Part shown: positions 18,266 through 27,436 of the stretch, in pieces
How positions within the stretch are numbered: the first letter of the stretch is position 1
Layout of the letters: each line of letters begins with the position of its first letter
Source of the DNA: Pseudobutyrivibrio ruminis CF1b
GTDB taxonomy: Bacteria > Bacillota > Clostridia > Lachnospirales > Lachnospiraceae
NCBI RefSeq assembly: GCF_000424005.1
Contig: NZ_AUJB01000008.1
Coordinates: forward strand, 124,001 to 188,000
DNA length: 64,000 nucleotides
Direction of reading: 5' to 3'
Notes under the pieces: model-generated
The model's database searches: none
The model's input: the letters and a program-made list of their open reading frames with translations, nothing else
What the model was told of the DNA's origin: nothing
Program-made: the position numbers and the translations under genes

Positions 18266-19339
18266 ATGCCTAGAAAAGCAATGGAGAATTCTATTACTAT
18301 CAAGGATATTGCTGCGCTTTGCAACGTATCCATTTCTACCGTATCTAATGTATTGAATGGCAGGACTAATAAGGTCAGTGCAGAAGTATACCAAAGGATT
18401 ATGAAGGTGGTGAAGGAGACAGGTTACAAGCCTAATTATCTGGCTAAGAACCTGAGAGCCACTTCCACTAAGACAATTGGTGTTATCGTGGAAGATCTGA
18501 TTATCTTTTCTACTGCACCTATTGTAGAAGGCCTTATGAAGAAGGCCGAAGAACTTGGGTATAGTGTAGTTATCGAAAACATGAGGCTCTTTGGCAGATG
18601 GAGCGATGGCTGGATGAACGATAAGGCTATGCTTCAGGCATCACTGGAGCCAGCTATTAACAAAATGGAAGCCATCAATGTAGATGGAATTGTCTATATT
18701 GCCGGCTATGAACATGTTGTAGATATAGACAGAAGACCGGAGAATATTCCATTTGTTATCGTCTATGCCAATTCTTCTGACGAAACCATTCCAAGCTTTA
18801 AGCTTGATGATGAAAAAGGTGGATATATCTCCTATAAGTATCTTTATTCAATGGGGCACAGAAATATAGGAATAATAGCAGGAGAGCCATCCAGTCCTCA
18901 TACCGTCAACAGATTGCGAGGCATTCAGCGTGCAATGTTTGAGGTGGGAGAGCTGTTTAATCCATCTATGGTTATGTACCAGACCTGGAATAAAGAGGGT
19001 GGCTACAATGGCATGAAGCAGCTGGATGGAATGGATATTACAGCTGTGCTTTGTCTGTCGGATTTGATTGCATCTGGAGTTTACCAATATCTACAGGAAA
19101 GAAATTTGAAGCCTGGACGGGATATATCAGTTATTGGTTATGACAACCACGAGGTTTCATGGCTTTTATATCCTACACTTACTACAGTGCCTCTAGCATT
19201 GGTGGAGCTGGGAGATGCAGCTACTACATGGCTTATCAATAAGTGTGAAAGCAAAGATAATAATGAAGAGAATAAGCCTGTTCATTTCAGTATCGCAGGA
19301 GAATTGATTGAACGAGAATCAGTTCTAAAAATAGAATAA
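18266..19339 (+). CDS. LacI-family transcriptional regulator
   Basis: A 357-residue regulator. The N-terminal HTH reads TIKDIAALCNVSISTVSNVLNG, with a hinge near LRATSTKTIGVIVEDL and a full periplasmic-binding-like effector domain to the C-terminus. GGGGGAAG lies 7 bases upstream of the ATG. It stands immediately before the LplABC-type importer on the same strand, with its own terminator between, so local control of that importer is likely. The effector sugar is not readable from sequence. Confidence 0.9.
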   Translation: MPRKAMENSITIKDIAALCNVSISTVSNVLNGRTNKVSAEVYQRIMKVVKETGYKPNYLAKNLRATSTKTIGVIVEDLIIFSTAPIVEGLMKKAEELGYSVVIENMRLFGRWSDGWMNDKAMLQASLEPAINKMEAINVDGIVYIAGYEHVVDIDRRPENIPFVIVYANSSDETIPSFKLDDEKGGYISYKYLYSMGHRNIGIIAGEPSSPHTVNRLRGIQRAMFEVGELFNPSMVMYQTWNKEGGYNGMKQLDGMDITAVLCLSDLIASGVYQYLQERNLKPGRDISVIGYDNHEVSWLLYPTLTTVPLALVELGDAATTWLINKCESKDNNEENKPVHFSIAGELIERESVLKIE

Positions 19340-19355
19340 CAAAGTAAAAACTATT

Positions 19356-19396
19356 GGGTTTACCTGAGAAATAAGGGTAAGCCCTTTATTTTTTTT
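19356..19396 (+). terminator. Terminator after lacI
   Basis: Stem GGGTTTACC (19356-19364) / GGTAAGCCC (19376-19384), one G-T pair, followed by TTTATTTTTTTT. Confidence 0.85.
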
Positions 19397-19612
19397 GCCC
19401 GATATTAGTGAAACGATTTTGTTAATTTACGAACAATTTGTGAAAACATAACAAATTATTATGCATTTTAACGGGAAAATACACAATTGACTATATTGAT
19501 TTCGAAAAATATAATAATTTACATAAGGTAAAACGATACACCAATTAGGCGTTGGAGTATCGAGGGGAATAATAAAAATATATATTAGAGAACACGAATG
19601 GAGGAGAAAGGA

Positions 19613-21226
19613 ATGGGTTTAAGAAAACGCTTTATGTCTACGATGCTCATTGCATCTATGGCAGCAACACTTTTTGGCTGTGGAAGTGCCAGCAGCGATT
19701 CTGCAACAGAGAGTGCACAGGTAGCTGAAGAGGCTAAGGCTAATGGTGCAGATGTTGCACAGGCAGTTATCGATGCCAGAAAAGCAAAGGCTGAAGAAAC
19801 AGGTGAATATCAGAAGGTTATTGTTTCCTTCTTTGATTGGACAGGAGCACCTGCAGGAATCGACAGAATTAACGAGGCAATCAGTGAGCACACACGTGAG
19901 ACACTTGGACTTGATGTTGAATTGATGATTATTGATTCAGCTGCTTACAGTGATGATATTAAGCTTATGCTTTCATCAGGTGAGCAGGTTGATCTGTTCT
20001 CAACTTGCGGACCAGGATACATGACATGTGTTAACAATGGTTACACATTAGACCTGGAGGAAGACGATTTACTTGCTACTTACGGTGCAGAGCTTAAAAA
20101 TTTAATTAGAGCAGATTATCTGGATGCATGCCGAGTAGGCGGCGTTTTATACGGTGTTCCACCTATTAAGGATTACGCTATTCAGACAGCTACAATTCTC
20201 GTAGGTACAGAATATCTCGAGGGTGCTGGATATGATGTTTCTAAATTTGAAAAGGATGAGCTGGGATATTACAAAGCAACATGGGATGATGTGGATGAAA
20301 TCTTCGCAGCAATCCACAAGGCATTCCCAGATAAGACAGTTTTCTCTACACAGGACAACCTTTTAACTCAGGGAAGCTGTGTTGATAACGTAGCTGGTGA
20401 TTATTACGGAACACTCCTTGATCCAGCTAACAGCCTTAAGATTGAAAATGTATATGAGTCAGATTTATTTAAAGAGTGGGCTGAAAGAGCTTACGCATGG
20501 AATCAGGCTGGATATATTTCAGGCGATGCTATGAGTGATAAGACAGGTGCTTCTGCAAGAATCAAGTCAGGTTCTTTCATGGCTATGATGTCACAGAGCA
20601 AGCCAGCTTATCAGAATCAGATTAACGGAGAGTGTGGTCGAGACATGACAATTTTTGATGTTGGCGAAGCATTTATGTCATCATCAGCAGTATCATCATT
20701 CCCTTGGTGTATCAATCAGTCAACAGAGGATCCAATTGCAGCTATGCAGGTGTTAACAGCTCTTTACACAGATCCAGAAGTTGCAAATCTTGTTTGCTGG
20801 GGCCAGGAAGGTGTTGAGTATAAGGTAAATTCTGACACATCTATCAACTGGGCAGACGGTGTAAACGCAGACAATTCTGAGTACTATCCAAACGTACTTT
20901 GGATGATGCCTAACCAGTATGCAGCTCACGTTTGGGAAGGTGACCCAATCGATGTTGGTCAGCAGACAGCTGATTTCAATGATAACTGTGCAGTTAAGTC
21001 AAAGGCTCTTGGATTTACATGGGACAATACAGATTACTCAGCTGAGTTTACAGCTCTTAAGAATGCATACGAAGAGTTCAGTGGACAGGTTGTATACGGC
21101 TTCGTTGATCCTAAGACTGGCTTGAAGGAACTTAATGATGCTTTATATGCTGCAGGACTTCAGGATTATATGGATGCTAAGCAGGCAGCACTTGATGAAT
21201 GGGCAGCAGAGAACGGTATTAAATAG
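19613..21226 (+). CDS. Oligosaccharide-binding lipoprotein (LplA-like) of a CUT1 importer
   Basis: A 537-residue secreted lipoprotein with a short signal peptide and lipobox TLFGC (Cys23). The size is typical of LplA/YtcQ-like binding proteins that accompany LplB/LplC permeases and usually serve polysaccharide-derived oligomers. The ATG at 19613 has GGAGGAGAAAGGA upstream; an in-frame ATG at 19598 lies in that site. A GC-rich hairpin separates it from the permease genes. The substrate is unknown; no glycosidase is adjacent. Confidence 0.85.
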   Translation: MGLRKRFMSTMLIASMAATLFGCGSASSDSATESAQVAEEAKANGADVAQAVIDARKAKAEETGEYQKVIVSFFDWTGAPAGIDRINEAISEHTRETLGLDVELMIIDSAAYSDDIKLMLSSGEQVDLFSTCGPGYMTCVNNGYTLDLEEDDLLATYGAELKNLIRADYLDACRVGGVLYGVPPIKDYAIQTATILVGTEYLEGAGYDVSKFEKDELGYYKATWDDVDEIFAAIHKAFPDKTVFSTQDNLLTQGSCVDNVAGDYYGTLLDPANSLKIENVYESDLFKEWAERAYAWNQAGYISGDAMSDKTGASARIKSGSFMAMMSQSKPAYQNQINGECGRDMTIFDVGEAFMSSSAVSSFPWCINQSTEDPIAAMQVLTALYTDPEVANLVCWGQEGVEYKVNSDTSINWADGVNADNSEYYPNVLWMMPNQYAAHVWEGDPIDVGQQTADFNDNCAVKSKALGFTWDNTDYSAEFTALKNAYEEFSGQVVYGFVDPKTGLKELNDALYAAGLQDYMDAKQAALDEWAAENGIK

Positions 21227-21237
21227 TAGTAATTATG

Positions 21238-21260
21238 AGCCGGCTGAAATATAGCCGGCT
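21238..21260 (+). terminator. Intercistronic hairpin, binding protein to permeases
   Basis: AGCCGGCT at 21238-21245 and again at 21253-21260 form an 8-bp stem with a 7-base loop. The T run after it is weak, so partial termination or 3'-end protection of the binding-protein message is more likely than full stop. Confidence 0.6.
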
Positions 21261-21287
21261 CTATTATTAGAAGAAGATGGTGAAGAC

Positions 21288-22232
21288 ATGAGTGGGAAGA
21301 CTAAAAGTGAAAATGAAAAGAAAAATCTGAAGAGGCGTCTGAAGAAGTATTTTCCGATCTATATCATGGCGCTTCCAGGATTAATTTATCTGTTTATAAA
21401 TAACTATATGCCCCTTCCAGGATTGATTTTGGCATTTAAAAAATATAATGCCAGAAAGGGTATATTTGGTTCGGATTTTGTAGGTTTTAAAAACTTTAAA
21501 TATCTCTTTGCAACGAGAGATGCCTTTGTAATTACCAGAAATACCATATGTTATAATCTTGCATTTATTATCGTAAATACGATACTGGCAGTGTTTGTGG
21601 CCATATTGATCGCAGAGATGACATCAAAATGGAAGAAGGTTTATCAGTGTCTTATTCTTTTGCCATATATGGTTTCAATGGTTATCGTAAGTTACCTGGT
21701 ATATGGATTTTTGTCTAACGACAATGGTTTCATTAATAATACAATACTTCCATTGTTTGGGGCAGATCCAGTACAGTGGTATATGGAAAAGAAATACTGG
21801 CCGTTTTTCCTGACATTCGTAAATGCGTGGAAGGTAATCGGATACAATTCCATCATTTACATATCAACTATTTTGGGAATAGACAGAGGCATTTATGAAT
21901 CTGCAGCTATTGATGGCGCAAGCAAATGGATGCAGATAAAGAAAATTACAATACCTTTGCTAAAGCCAACAGTAATTATGATGACACTGCTTGCAGTAGG
22001 AAGAATTTTCTATTCAGATTTTGGACTGTTCTACCAGGTTCCACAGAATCAGGGCTCCCTATTTGCTGTAACAAATACAATCGATACTTACGTCTACCGA
22101 GGATTGTTGGAGCTTGGTGATATGTCCATGTCTGCTGCGGCTGGTTTGTATCAGTCTATCGTTGGATTTATTTTGATTTTGGCTGCTAATTATTCTGTCA
22201 GAAGAATTAATCCTGACAGCGCATTATTTTAA
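21288..22232 (+). CDS. LplB-type sugar ABC importer permease
   Basis: A 314-residue permease with six TM helices. The N-terminal signature MALPGLIYLFINNYMPLPGLILAFKKYN is shared by LplB/YtdP-region permeases. The EAA loop is YESAAIDGASKWMQIKKITIP. It lies 15 bases before the second permease and has no ATPase partner nearby. Confidence 0.9.
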   Translation: MSGKTKSENEKKNLKRRLKKYFPIYIMALPGLIYLFINNYMPLPGLILAFKKYNARKGIFGSDFVGFKNFKYLFATRDAFVITRNTICYNLAFIIVNTILAVFVAILIAEMTSKWKKVYQCLILLPYMVSMVIVSYLVYGFLSNDNGFINNTILPLFGADPVQWYMEKKYWPFFLTFVNAWKVIGYNSIIYISTILGIDRGIYESAAIDGASKWMQIKKITIPLLKPTVIMMTLLAVGRIFYSDFGLFYQVPQNQGSLFAVTNTIDTYVYRGLLELGDMSMSAAAGLYQSIVGFILILAANYSVRRINPDSALF

Positions 22233-22247
22233 GGGAGGAGAAGATAA

Positions 22248-23138
22248 ATGAAAGACGAAAAGAAATTTCAGATTTTTGCTCACGTAGTACTTATCATCTT
22301 ATCGTTACTTGCAATACTCCCTATGATTTTAATGTTGATGAGTTCTTTTACAGATAACGATGTTTTGATAGCTGAGGGATACAAATTTATCCCAAGCAAA
22401 TTATCTACATATGCATACGAATACATTTTCAACACAGGCAATTCTGTTATAAGAGCATACGGTGTTTCTGTTGTCCTTACCACAGTAGGAACCTGCCTAT
22501 CACTGGCTATTACAACTATGCTTGCCTACGCGATTTCCATAAAAGATTTGCCAGGAAAGAAGTGGATTACATTTGCAATCGTATTTTCCATGTTGTTTAA
22601 TGGAGGACTTGTTCCTACATATATGGTATATACGAATATTTTTAATTTGAAAAATACCTTCTTTGCATTGTTGTTCCCAGGTTTGATGATGAATGCATTT
22701 AATATTATGCTGATGAAATCATATTTTGTATCAAGTATTCCGTCAGAAATTTTAGATGCAGCATACATTGATGGGGCATCACAGACTATGACATTTTTCA
22801 AGATAGTGGTTCCATTGTCAAAACCTATTATGGCAACGGTAGCGCTTTTTGCAGGTATTGGTTACTGGAATGACTGGATGAATGGTTACATTTACATAAC
22901 CAAGAGAACGGAGCTTTATTCTGTTCAGAACCTTCTTAACAGGATGATGCAGAATATCCAGTTCCTGTCACAGTCCAGCTCAAATGTACAGAATGCCAAT
23001 GCTGGATTATCGGCTATTCCTCTTGCATCAGTCAGAATGGCAATGGCTACTGTAGGTATTTTGCCGATTATCATTATGTATCCATTTGTACAGAAGTACT
23101 TTGTAAAAGGCATTACACTTGGCGGCGTAAAGGGATAA
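22248..23138 (+). CDS. LplC/YtcP-type sugar ABC importer permease
   Basis: A 296-residue permease. The EAA loop is LDAAYIDGASQTMTFFKIVVP, and the C-terminal KYFVKGITLGGVKG is the typical LplC tail. A GGGAGGAG site precedes the ATG. It forms a heterodimeric channel with the upstream permease. It ends the importer operon; the diguanylate-cyclase-like gene follows after about 90 bases. Confidence 0.9.
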   Translation: MKDEKKFQIFAHVVLIILSLLAILPMILMLMSSFTDNDVLIAEGYKFIPSKLSTYAYEYIFNTGNSVIRAYGVSVVLTTVGTCLSLAITTMLAYAISIKDLPGKKWITFAIVFSMLFNGGLVPTYMVYTNIFNLKNTFFALLFPGLMMNAFNIMLMKSYFVSSIPSEILDAAYIDGASQTMTFFKIVVPLSKPIMATVALFAGIGYWNDWMNGYIYITKRTELYSVQNLLNRMMQNIQFLSQSSSNVQNANAGLSAIPLASVRMAMATVGILPIIIMYPFVQKYFVKGITLGGVKG

Positions 23139-23227
23139 AAGAGTTTTATTCTTACGTCACATTTCTTAAATATATTCTTGGTAAAATGCTACCATGAGCA
23201 TTGTGTATTTCTCATGGAGGCATGATT

Positions 23228-24430
23228 ATGATAGTACAGTTGGAGTCACAGATTAAACCGTTCATACTTTTGATTCTTGCGGTATGTCTGGTATCCTTGA
23301 ATATTATTTTCGCAAAAACCAATGAAAGCATAGGTAGCAAACGAGAAGTTATGTCATTCAGGGGTATGCTTGTATCATTCATGATATATGCCCTTGTGGA
23401 TATACGACTTCTTATTGGAGATGGATTTTACACAATGTTCCCAAGACCAATTGTACATTTTATTGTGGCAGTTGGTTTTGGGGTAATGTCTCTTGCCTGC
23501 TATTTTTGGTTTCTTCATGTATCTTCGAATATTCATCCAAAGTTAAAAAATAAGAAGGTAAAAACACTGAGATTGTGGGATATTCTTGCATTAATTCCTT
23601 TGGCAATTGTTGTCATTTTGCTATTTACACCACTTCATGTTTTTGTGTATGAAATAGTGGATGGAATGGTAGTGTTTTATCCTATGCTTTCATTCATCTT
23701 GTTTTTGGATTACGTATATCTGATAACGGCCACTGTAATCTCAATACAAAACAGAAGAAGAGCTAAGAACAGACTGGAAAAGAAAAAATATGGCAGCCAG
23801 ATTTTGTTTATTGTTTTCTTTACCATAAGTGGAATGCTTATTGGATTTTTAATAAATCTTCCTGCAATAGAGCTGTGTGTTATTCCTGTTGTTATCAAGC
23901 TGTTTGTGGAGCTTCAGGATTCACAGATTTACACGGATGCCTTAACCAAGCTGAATAATCGTAGAAGATTAAAAGAATATATTCACAATGAATTGCAATC
24001 ATGTAGTGAAGATAATCCTTTGACAGTTATTATGGTGGATTTGGATTATTTTAAAAGCATCAACGACATTTTAGGTCATGACGAGGGAGACAGAGCCTTG
24101 ATAGCATTTTCCCATGCATTAAAAGATACCTTTAAAGGTAACGATGCAGTGATTGCCAGATGGGGTGGAGATGAATTTATTGTGGCAGGTAAAGATAAAA
24201 ATCTGGCCACAGACTTGCGAGAAAGACTAGAAGATGTTTTGAAGCGAAAGAGCGGATTGGATTATCCTGTATCATTTAGTTTAGGTATTTTTAATTGCGT
24301 TTCACCTGATATGACCGGTGAGCAGATTTTAGTAGAAGCAGACGCATTGCTGTATAAAGATAAAGAAGTTCAGCATAAAAAAGGCATAGATTTTAACGAG
24401 CAGCTTAAAGCAGTTAAAAACAAAAAGTAA
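23228..24430 (+). CDS. Membrane-bound diguanylate cyclase (GGDEF)
   Basis: A 400-residue protein with about six N-terminal TM helices, a short linker and a C-terminal GGDEF domain. The active-site loop is intact (ARWGGDEF, GGDEF at residues 313-317), as are DALTKLNNRR and DLDYFKSINDILGHDEGD. It should make c-di-GMP. The inhibitory I-site, normally RxxD five residues before the motif, reads KGND, so product inhibition may be weakened. The start is set at 23228, which has GGAGG 7 bases upstream; earlier in-frame starts lie within that site. Confidence 0.88.
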   Translation: MIVQLESQIKPFILLILAVCLVSLNIIFAKTNESIGSKREVMSFRGMLVSFMIYALVDIRLLIGDGFYTMFPRPIVHFIVAVGFGVMSLACYFWFLHVSSNIHPKLKNKKVKTLRLWDILALIPLAIVVILLFTPLHVFVYEIVDGMVVFYPMLSFILFLDYVYLITATVISIQNRRRAKNRLEKKKYGSQILFIVFFTISGMLIGFLINLPAIELCVIPVVIKLFVELQDSQIYTDALTKLNNRRRLKEYIHNELQSCSEDNPLTVIMVDLDYFKSINDILGHDEGDRALIAFSHALKDTFKGNDAVIARWGGDEFIVAGKDKNLATDLRERLEDVLKRKSGLDYPVSFSLGIFNCVSPDMTGEQILVEADALLYKDKEVQHKKGIDFNEQLKAVKNKK

Positions 24431-24537
24431 TAGATTTTCACCTGGTCTTCAGAAAAAGTTAAGAAATATTTAAGAGTTATTTAATGGTATTCGTCACATT
24501 AAACCTTTACCATATAAGTATGGAAAAGGAAATGATA

Positions 24538-24809
24538 ATGGACGAAACGATTTCCGTTACGGAGATTGTTTCCATAGGGAATTCATACGAAAATAATATG
24601 GCTCGAATAGCTGCTATGGAAGATGAGTTTTCTCACACCATTGATCCTATACTTAGGATGTACAATGCAGCTATGAATCTTTATCTGGCAATTTAGATTC
24701 GCTGGATGCTATGGAAATCGATTTTGAGGATGAGCTCCTTCAGGCAGCGGAGCTTATATATTCAGCACAGCAGAAGCTGGAGATGATGAATTCTATAATG
24801 GAGAAATAA
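24538..24809 (+). pseudogene. Small helical protein gene interrupted by a frameshift
   Basis: An ATG at 24538 with AAAAGGA 7 bases upstream opens a frame (MDETISVTEIVSIGNSYENN...) that stops at 24694. In the minus-one frame the text continues without a stop from before 24684 to TAA at 24807 (SGNLDSLDAMEIDFEDELLQ...NSIMEK). Joined, they give an acidic, helical protein of about 90 residues with uniform composition, followed at once by a terminator. One missing base near 24680-24693 would explain it; a sequencing error or a programmed shift cannot be excluded. No family recognised. Confidence 0.5.
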
Positions 24810-24816
24810 AAAGGAG

Positions 24817-24845
24817 ATAGCCGCCGTGCAGGCGGTTATTTTTAT
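24817..24845 (+). terminator. Terminator after the small frame-disrupted gene
   Basis: Stem ATAGCCGCC (24817-24825) / GGCGGTTAT (24831-24839), loop GTGCA, then TTTTTATT. Its position right after the TAA at 24807 supports the second half of the split gene being the real 3' end. Confidence 0.85.
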
Positions 24846-24852
24846 TGTTAAA

Positions 24853-24904
24853 TTGATTTTATACTTCTGTGGAGTTATAATATATATACTTCCACAGAAG
24901 TATA
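24853..24904 (+). promoter_or_regulatory. Promoter framed by a perfect 14-bp inverted repeat
   Basis: TTGATT (24853-24858), a 17-bp spacer and TATAAT (24876-24881) form a near-consensus promoter. TATACTTCTGTGGA (24860-24873) and its exact reverse complement (24891-24904) flank the -10 box with 17 bp between. A transcript starting near 24888 would contain only the right arm, so the repeat is best read as a DNA operator. The ribosome site AGGAGGA touches the right arm. Confidence 0.75.
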
Positions 24905-24915
24905 GGAGGATAACA

Positions 24916-25587
24916 ATGTCAAAAATACGTCTTTATCATGGCTCACAAATGATAATAGAAAAGCCTGAGTATAAGGGAGGAAAAATTCATAATGATTATG
25001 GTCAGGGCTTTTACTGCACTAAACATATAGAGCTGGCTAAAGAGTGGGCTGTAGATGAAGACTTTGATGGATATGTAAATACATATGAAATAGATTTGTC
25101 AGGTCTAAAGATTTTAAATCTGAACGATGACAAATATTCTATTTTGCATTGGCTAACAATTTTACTTGAACATAGGACTATGCGAATGAACGGTCCAGTA
25201 GCAGAGGATGGTTTGGATTTTTTGAAGAAACATTATCACATAGATATATCTGGTTATGACGCGATAATTGGTTATAGAGCAGATGATTCATATTTTTCTT
25301 TTGCAAGGGCATTTATAGCTAACTCAATTAGTATTGCCCAGTTGGAAAGGGCGATGTATCTAGGTGAGCTTGGTGAACAGTATTTTATTCAGAGTGAAAA
25401 AGCCTTTTCAAAGCTTATTTTTAAAGAATATATTGAGGTGGCTAGTTCTGATTATTATCCTCTAAAAAAATCCAGGGATAATAAGGCAAGGAGTGATTTC
25501 AACTATATTACCAGATCATTAGATAAAGAGGGCACTTTTATTTTGGATTTAATGAGAGAGGAGAGAGAAAATGGCACATCCTTATAA
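24916..25587 (+). CDS. DUF3990 family protein, predicted ADP-ribosyltransferase-like toxin
   Basis: A 223-residue cytosolic protein. The start LYHGS (His8), then GQGFYCT (Tyr33) and a later QYFIQSEKAF segment (Gln159, Glu161) match the DUF3990 pattern. They also fit the H-Y-E layout of ADP-ribosyltransferase-type folds. The ATG at 24916 follows AGGAGGATAACA; a longer in-frame start at 24826 lies in the upstream terminator. Its 3' end overlaps by 17 bases a gene for an HTH protein, the tight arrangement seen in toxin/antitoxin pairs. The family is recognised with fair confidence; the enzymatic and toxin roles are inferred. Confidence 0.7.
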   Translation: MSKIRLYHGSQMIIEKPEYKGGKIHNDYGQGFYCTKHIELAKEWAVDEDFDGYVNTYEIDLSGLKILNLNDDKYSILHWLTILLEHRTMRMNGPVAEDGLDFLKKHYHIDISGYDAIIGYRADDSYFSFARAFIANSISIAQLERAMYLGELGEQYFIQSEKAFSKLIFKEYIEVASSDYYPLKKSRDNKARSDFNYITRSLDKEGTFILDLMREERENGTSL

Positions 25588-26308
25588 TCAAATGTATTTG
25601 AATGATGCAATGAGTAATTTGGCTGAGGCTGTGGAGGTTGCCCGTTTTATCTATAGATTTGAGTTAAATTCATTCATGAACTTATTCATTACATCAGGCG
25701 TATCGCATCAGTTTGAAATAGGAAATCCTAAATATATTGTTGGAAAATCAGGAACTGAGTTAGTGGATGAAATTGTATATAGAATATTTGGTCCATCAAA
25801 AGTTCTTGCATCCGATTCATACTATTCAGCTCCCGGTTCAGAATATTGGGCAGGATGGGTGCTTGCATATTATCAGTGGGTTACAGGAAAGACATTTAAA
25901 GAAATACAAAATATAATGACTCTACAGGAAATATATAATCATTACAATCCATATCATGAAATGGATGAGGAACAAATGGTGGAATTAATTAATAAAAAAG
26001 CAAACGAACCTACTGTTAACATATCTGGTGTAAGACGTTTACAAGCTTATAGAAAATTCTGGGGGTTATCGCAGAGCCAGTTGGCTAGAGAGGCAAATGT
26101 AAATCTTAGAACATTGCAACAGTATGAGATAGGTGCAAAAGATTTGGGGAAGGCATCAGCAAATACAGTTCTTGCATTATGCGAGGTTCTAAATTGTGAA
26201 CCCAAGGATTTGATTACAACACCAGCACATAAAAGTTATGAGGAGCGTTTAGCTGAGTGTGGTGGTGTTGCTCAGCCATACAAATTTGATTGGCGTGATT
26301 CATTATGA
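25571..26308 (+). CDS. HTH_3 (XRE) protein, predicted antitoxin/autoregulator
   Basis: A 245-residue protein. The first 150 residues are an unrecognised helical domain rich in aromatic residues (GPSKVLASDSYYSAPGSEYWAGWVLAYYQWVTG). A Cro/C1-type helix-turn-helix follows at about 153-212 (LQAYRKFWGLSQSQLAREANVNLRTLQQYEIG), then a short tail. The start codon lies within the preceding gene (17-base overlap), preceded by GAGAGGAGAGAG. With the operator-like inverted repeat upstream, it is the natural candidate for both antitoxin and repressor. The large N-terminal domain sets it apart from minimal HigA-type antitoxins. Confidence 0.75.
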   Translation: MAHPYNQMYLNDAMSNLAEAVEVARFIYRFELNSFMNLFITSGVSHQFEIGNPKYIVGKSGTELVDEIVYRIFGPSKVLASDSYYSAPGSEYWAGWVLAYYQWVTGKTFKEIQNIMTLQEIYNHYNPYHEMDEEQMVELINKKANEPTVNISGVRRLQAYRKFWGLSQSQLAREANVNLRTLQQYEIGAKDLGKASANTVLALCEVLNCEPKDLITTPAHKSYEERLAECGGVAQPYKFDWRDSL

Positions 26309-26400
26309 TTTAACTTCATATAAACAGAATATTAATATGCATATAGTTATTGAGTATTATTTGATATAATATATTCAATGTATTTGGGAGGAAGAAAGCT

Positions 26401-27297
26401 ATGTCATTTCAGACTTTTATGTTTAAGCATATGGCTAAGAAATCAGACGCAAAGAGAGATGCTAATCTTGTTGTGCCTGATAATATCCACATGGACAGAG
26501 ATATTAATTACCTTAATAATGGGGATGAATGGAATCTTTTGGATGTTTATTATGAGAAGCATACAGAAGGGGTTCAGCCTACAATCATAAGTATTCATGG
26601 CGGTGGATACATATATGGTACAAAGGAGATTTATAAACACTATGGTGTATATCTGGCTGGCCTGGGATATACTTTTGTGAATTTCAATTATCACCTGGCT
26701 CCAAAGGCCAAGTTCCCATCTCAGCTTACAGAGATTAATCAGGTGATGGAGTGGGTAGTAAAGAATGGTGAGGAATATCACATAGATATTAATAATGTAT
26801 TTCTGGTAGGTGATTCTGCTGGGGCACAGATGTGCAGTCACTATGCGGCAATAGCTACCAATCCAGACTTCGAAAAGGAATTCGCATTTACGGTACCAAA
26901 GGAACTTAAGATTAGAGCTATCGGCTTGAATTGTGGAATGTATAAATTTGATCCTAATTCAGCAGAAGGCCCAATGGCTAAGATGAATAAGGATATATAT
27001 AAAATGTATCTTGGTAAAGATACATCAGGACTTACAAAACAGATTGACGTACTAGGTCACATCACAAAGGATTATCCACCTTCATACATTATGACTTCAT
27101 ACTATGATTTCTTAAGGGGAAATGCAGAGCCTATGCATCAGTTCCTTCAGAAAAAAGGCGTGGATTCTGTCTGCAAATGCTATGGCAAGGAAGGACAAGA
27201 GTACATGGGACATGTTTGCCATGTAAATATGAACCTTGCTGAGGCCAAGCAGATTAATCAGGATGAGGTGGCCTTTTTTGAAAAATACATAGTTTAG
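26401..27297 (+). CDS. Alpha/beta hydrolase, HSL-type esterase
   Basis: A 298-residue cytosolic hydrolase. The oxyanion-hole motif HGGGY starts at His66 and the nucleophile elbow is GDSAG with Ser139. Both are marks of the hormone-sensitive-lipase/CE10-like esterases. The catalytic Asp and His lie in the C-terminal half (SYYDF and GHVCHVNM regions). In rumen and gut Lachnospiraceae such enzymes often deacetylate sugars or cut small acyl esters; here no glycan gene is adjacent. GGGAGG lies 12 bases before the ATG and a terminator follows. Confidence 0.85.
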   Translation: MSFQTFMFKHMAKKSDAKRDANLVVPDNIHMDRDINYLNNGDEWNLLDVYYEKHTEGVQPTIISIHGGGYIYGTKEIYKHYGVYLAGLGYTFVNFNYHLAPKAKFPSQLTEINQVMEWVVKNGEEYHIDINNVFLVGDSAGAQMCSHYAAIATNPDFEKEFAFTVPKELKIRAIGLNCGMYKFDPNSAEGPMAKMNKDIYKMYLGKDTSGLTKQIDVLGHITKDYPPSYIMTSYYDFLRGNAEPMHQFLQKKGVDSVCKCYGKEGQEYMGHVCHVNMNLAEAKQINQDEVAFFEKYIV

Positions 27298-27309
27298 TGG
27301 ACAAGAAAC

Positions 27310-27338
27310 GGGATTCCAGAAATGGAATCCCTTATTTT
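27310..27338 (+). terminator. Terminator after the esterase
   Basis: Perfect 9-bp stem GGGATTCCA (27310-27318) / TGGAATCCC (27323-27331), loop GAAA, then TTATTTTT. Confidence 0.88.
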
Positions 27339-27436
27339 TATAGAGTTTTCAGAAATTTAACCATTTAAACATATATTTGTCGTATAATTCCTTTGTGGTG
27401 TGCGATGGGGCTGCTTTTCAGTAAAGGAGAGGGAAC

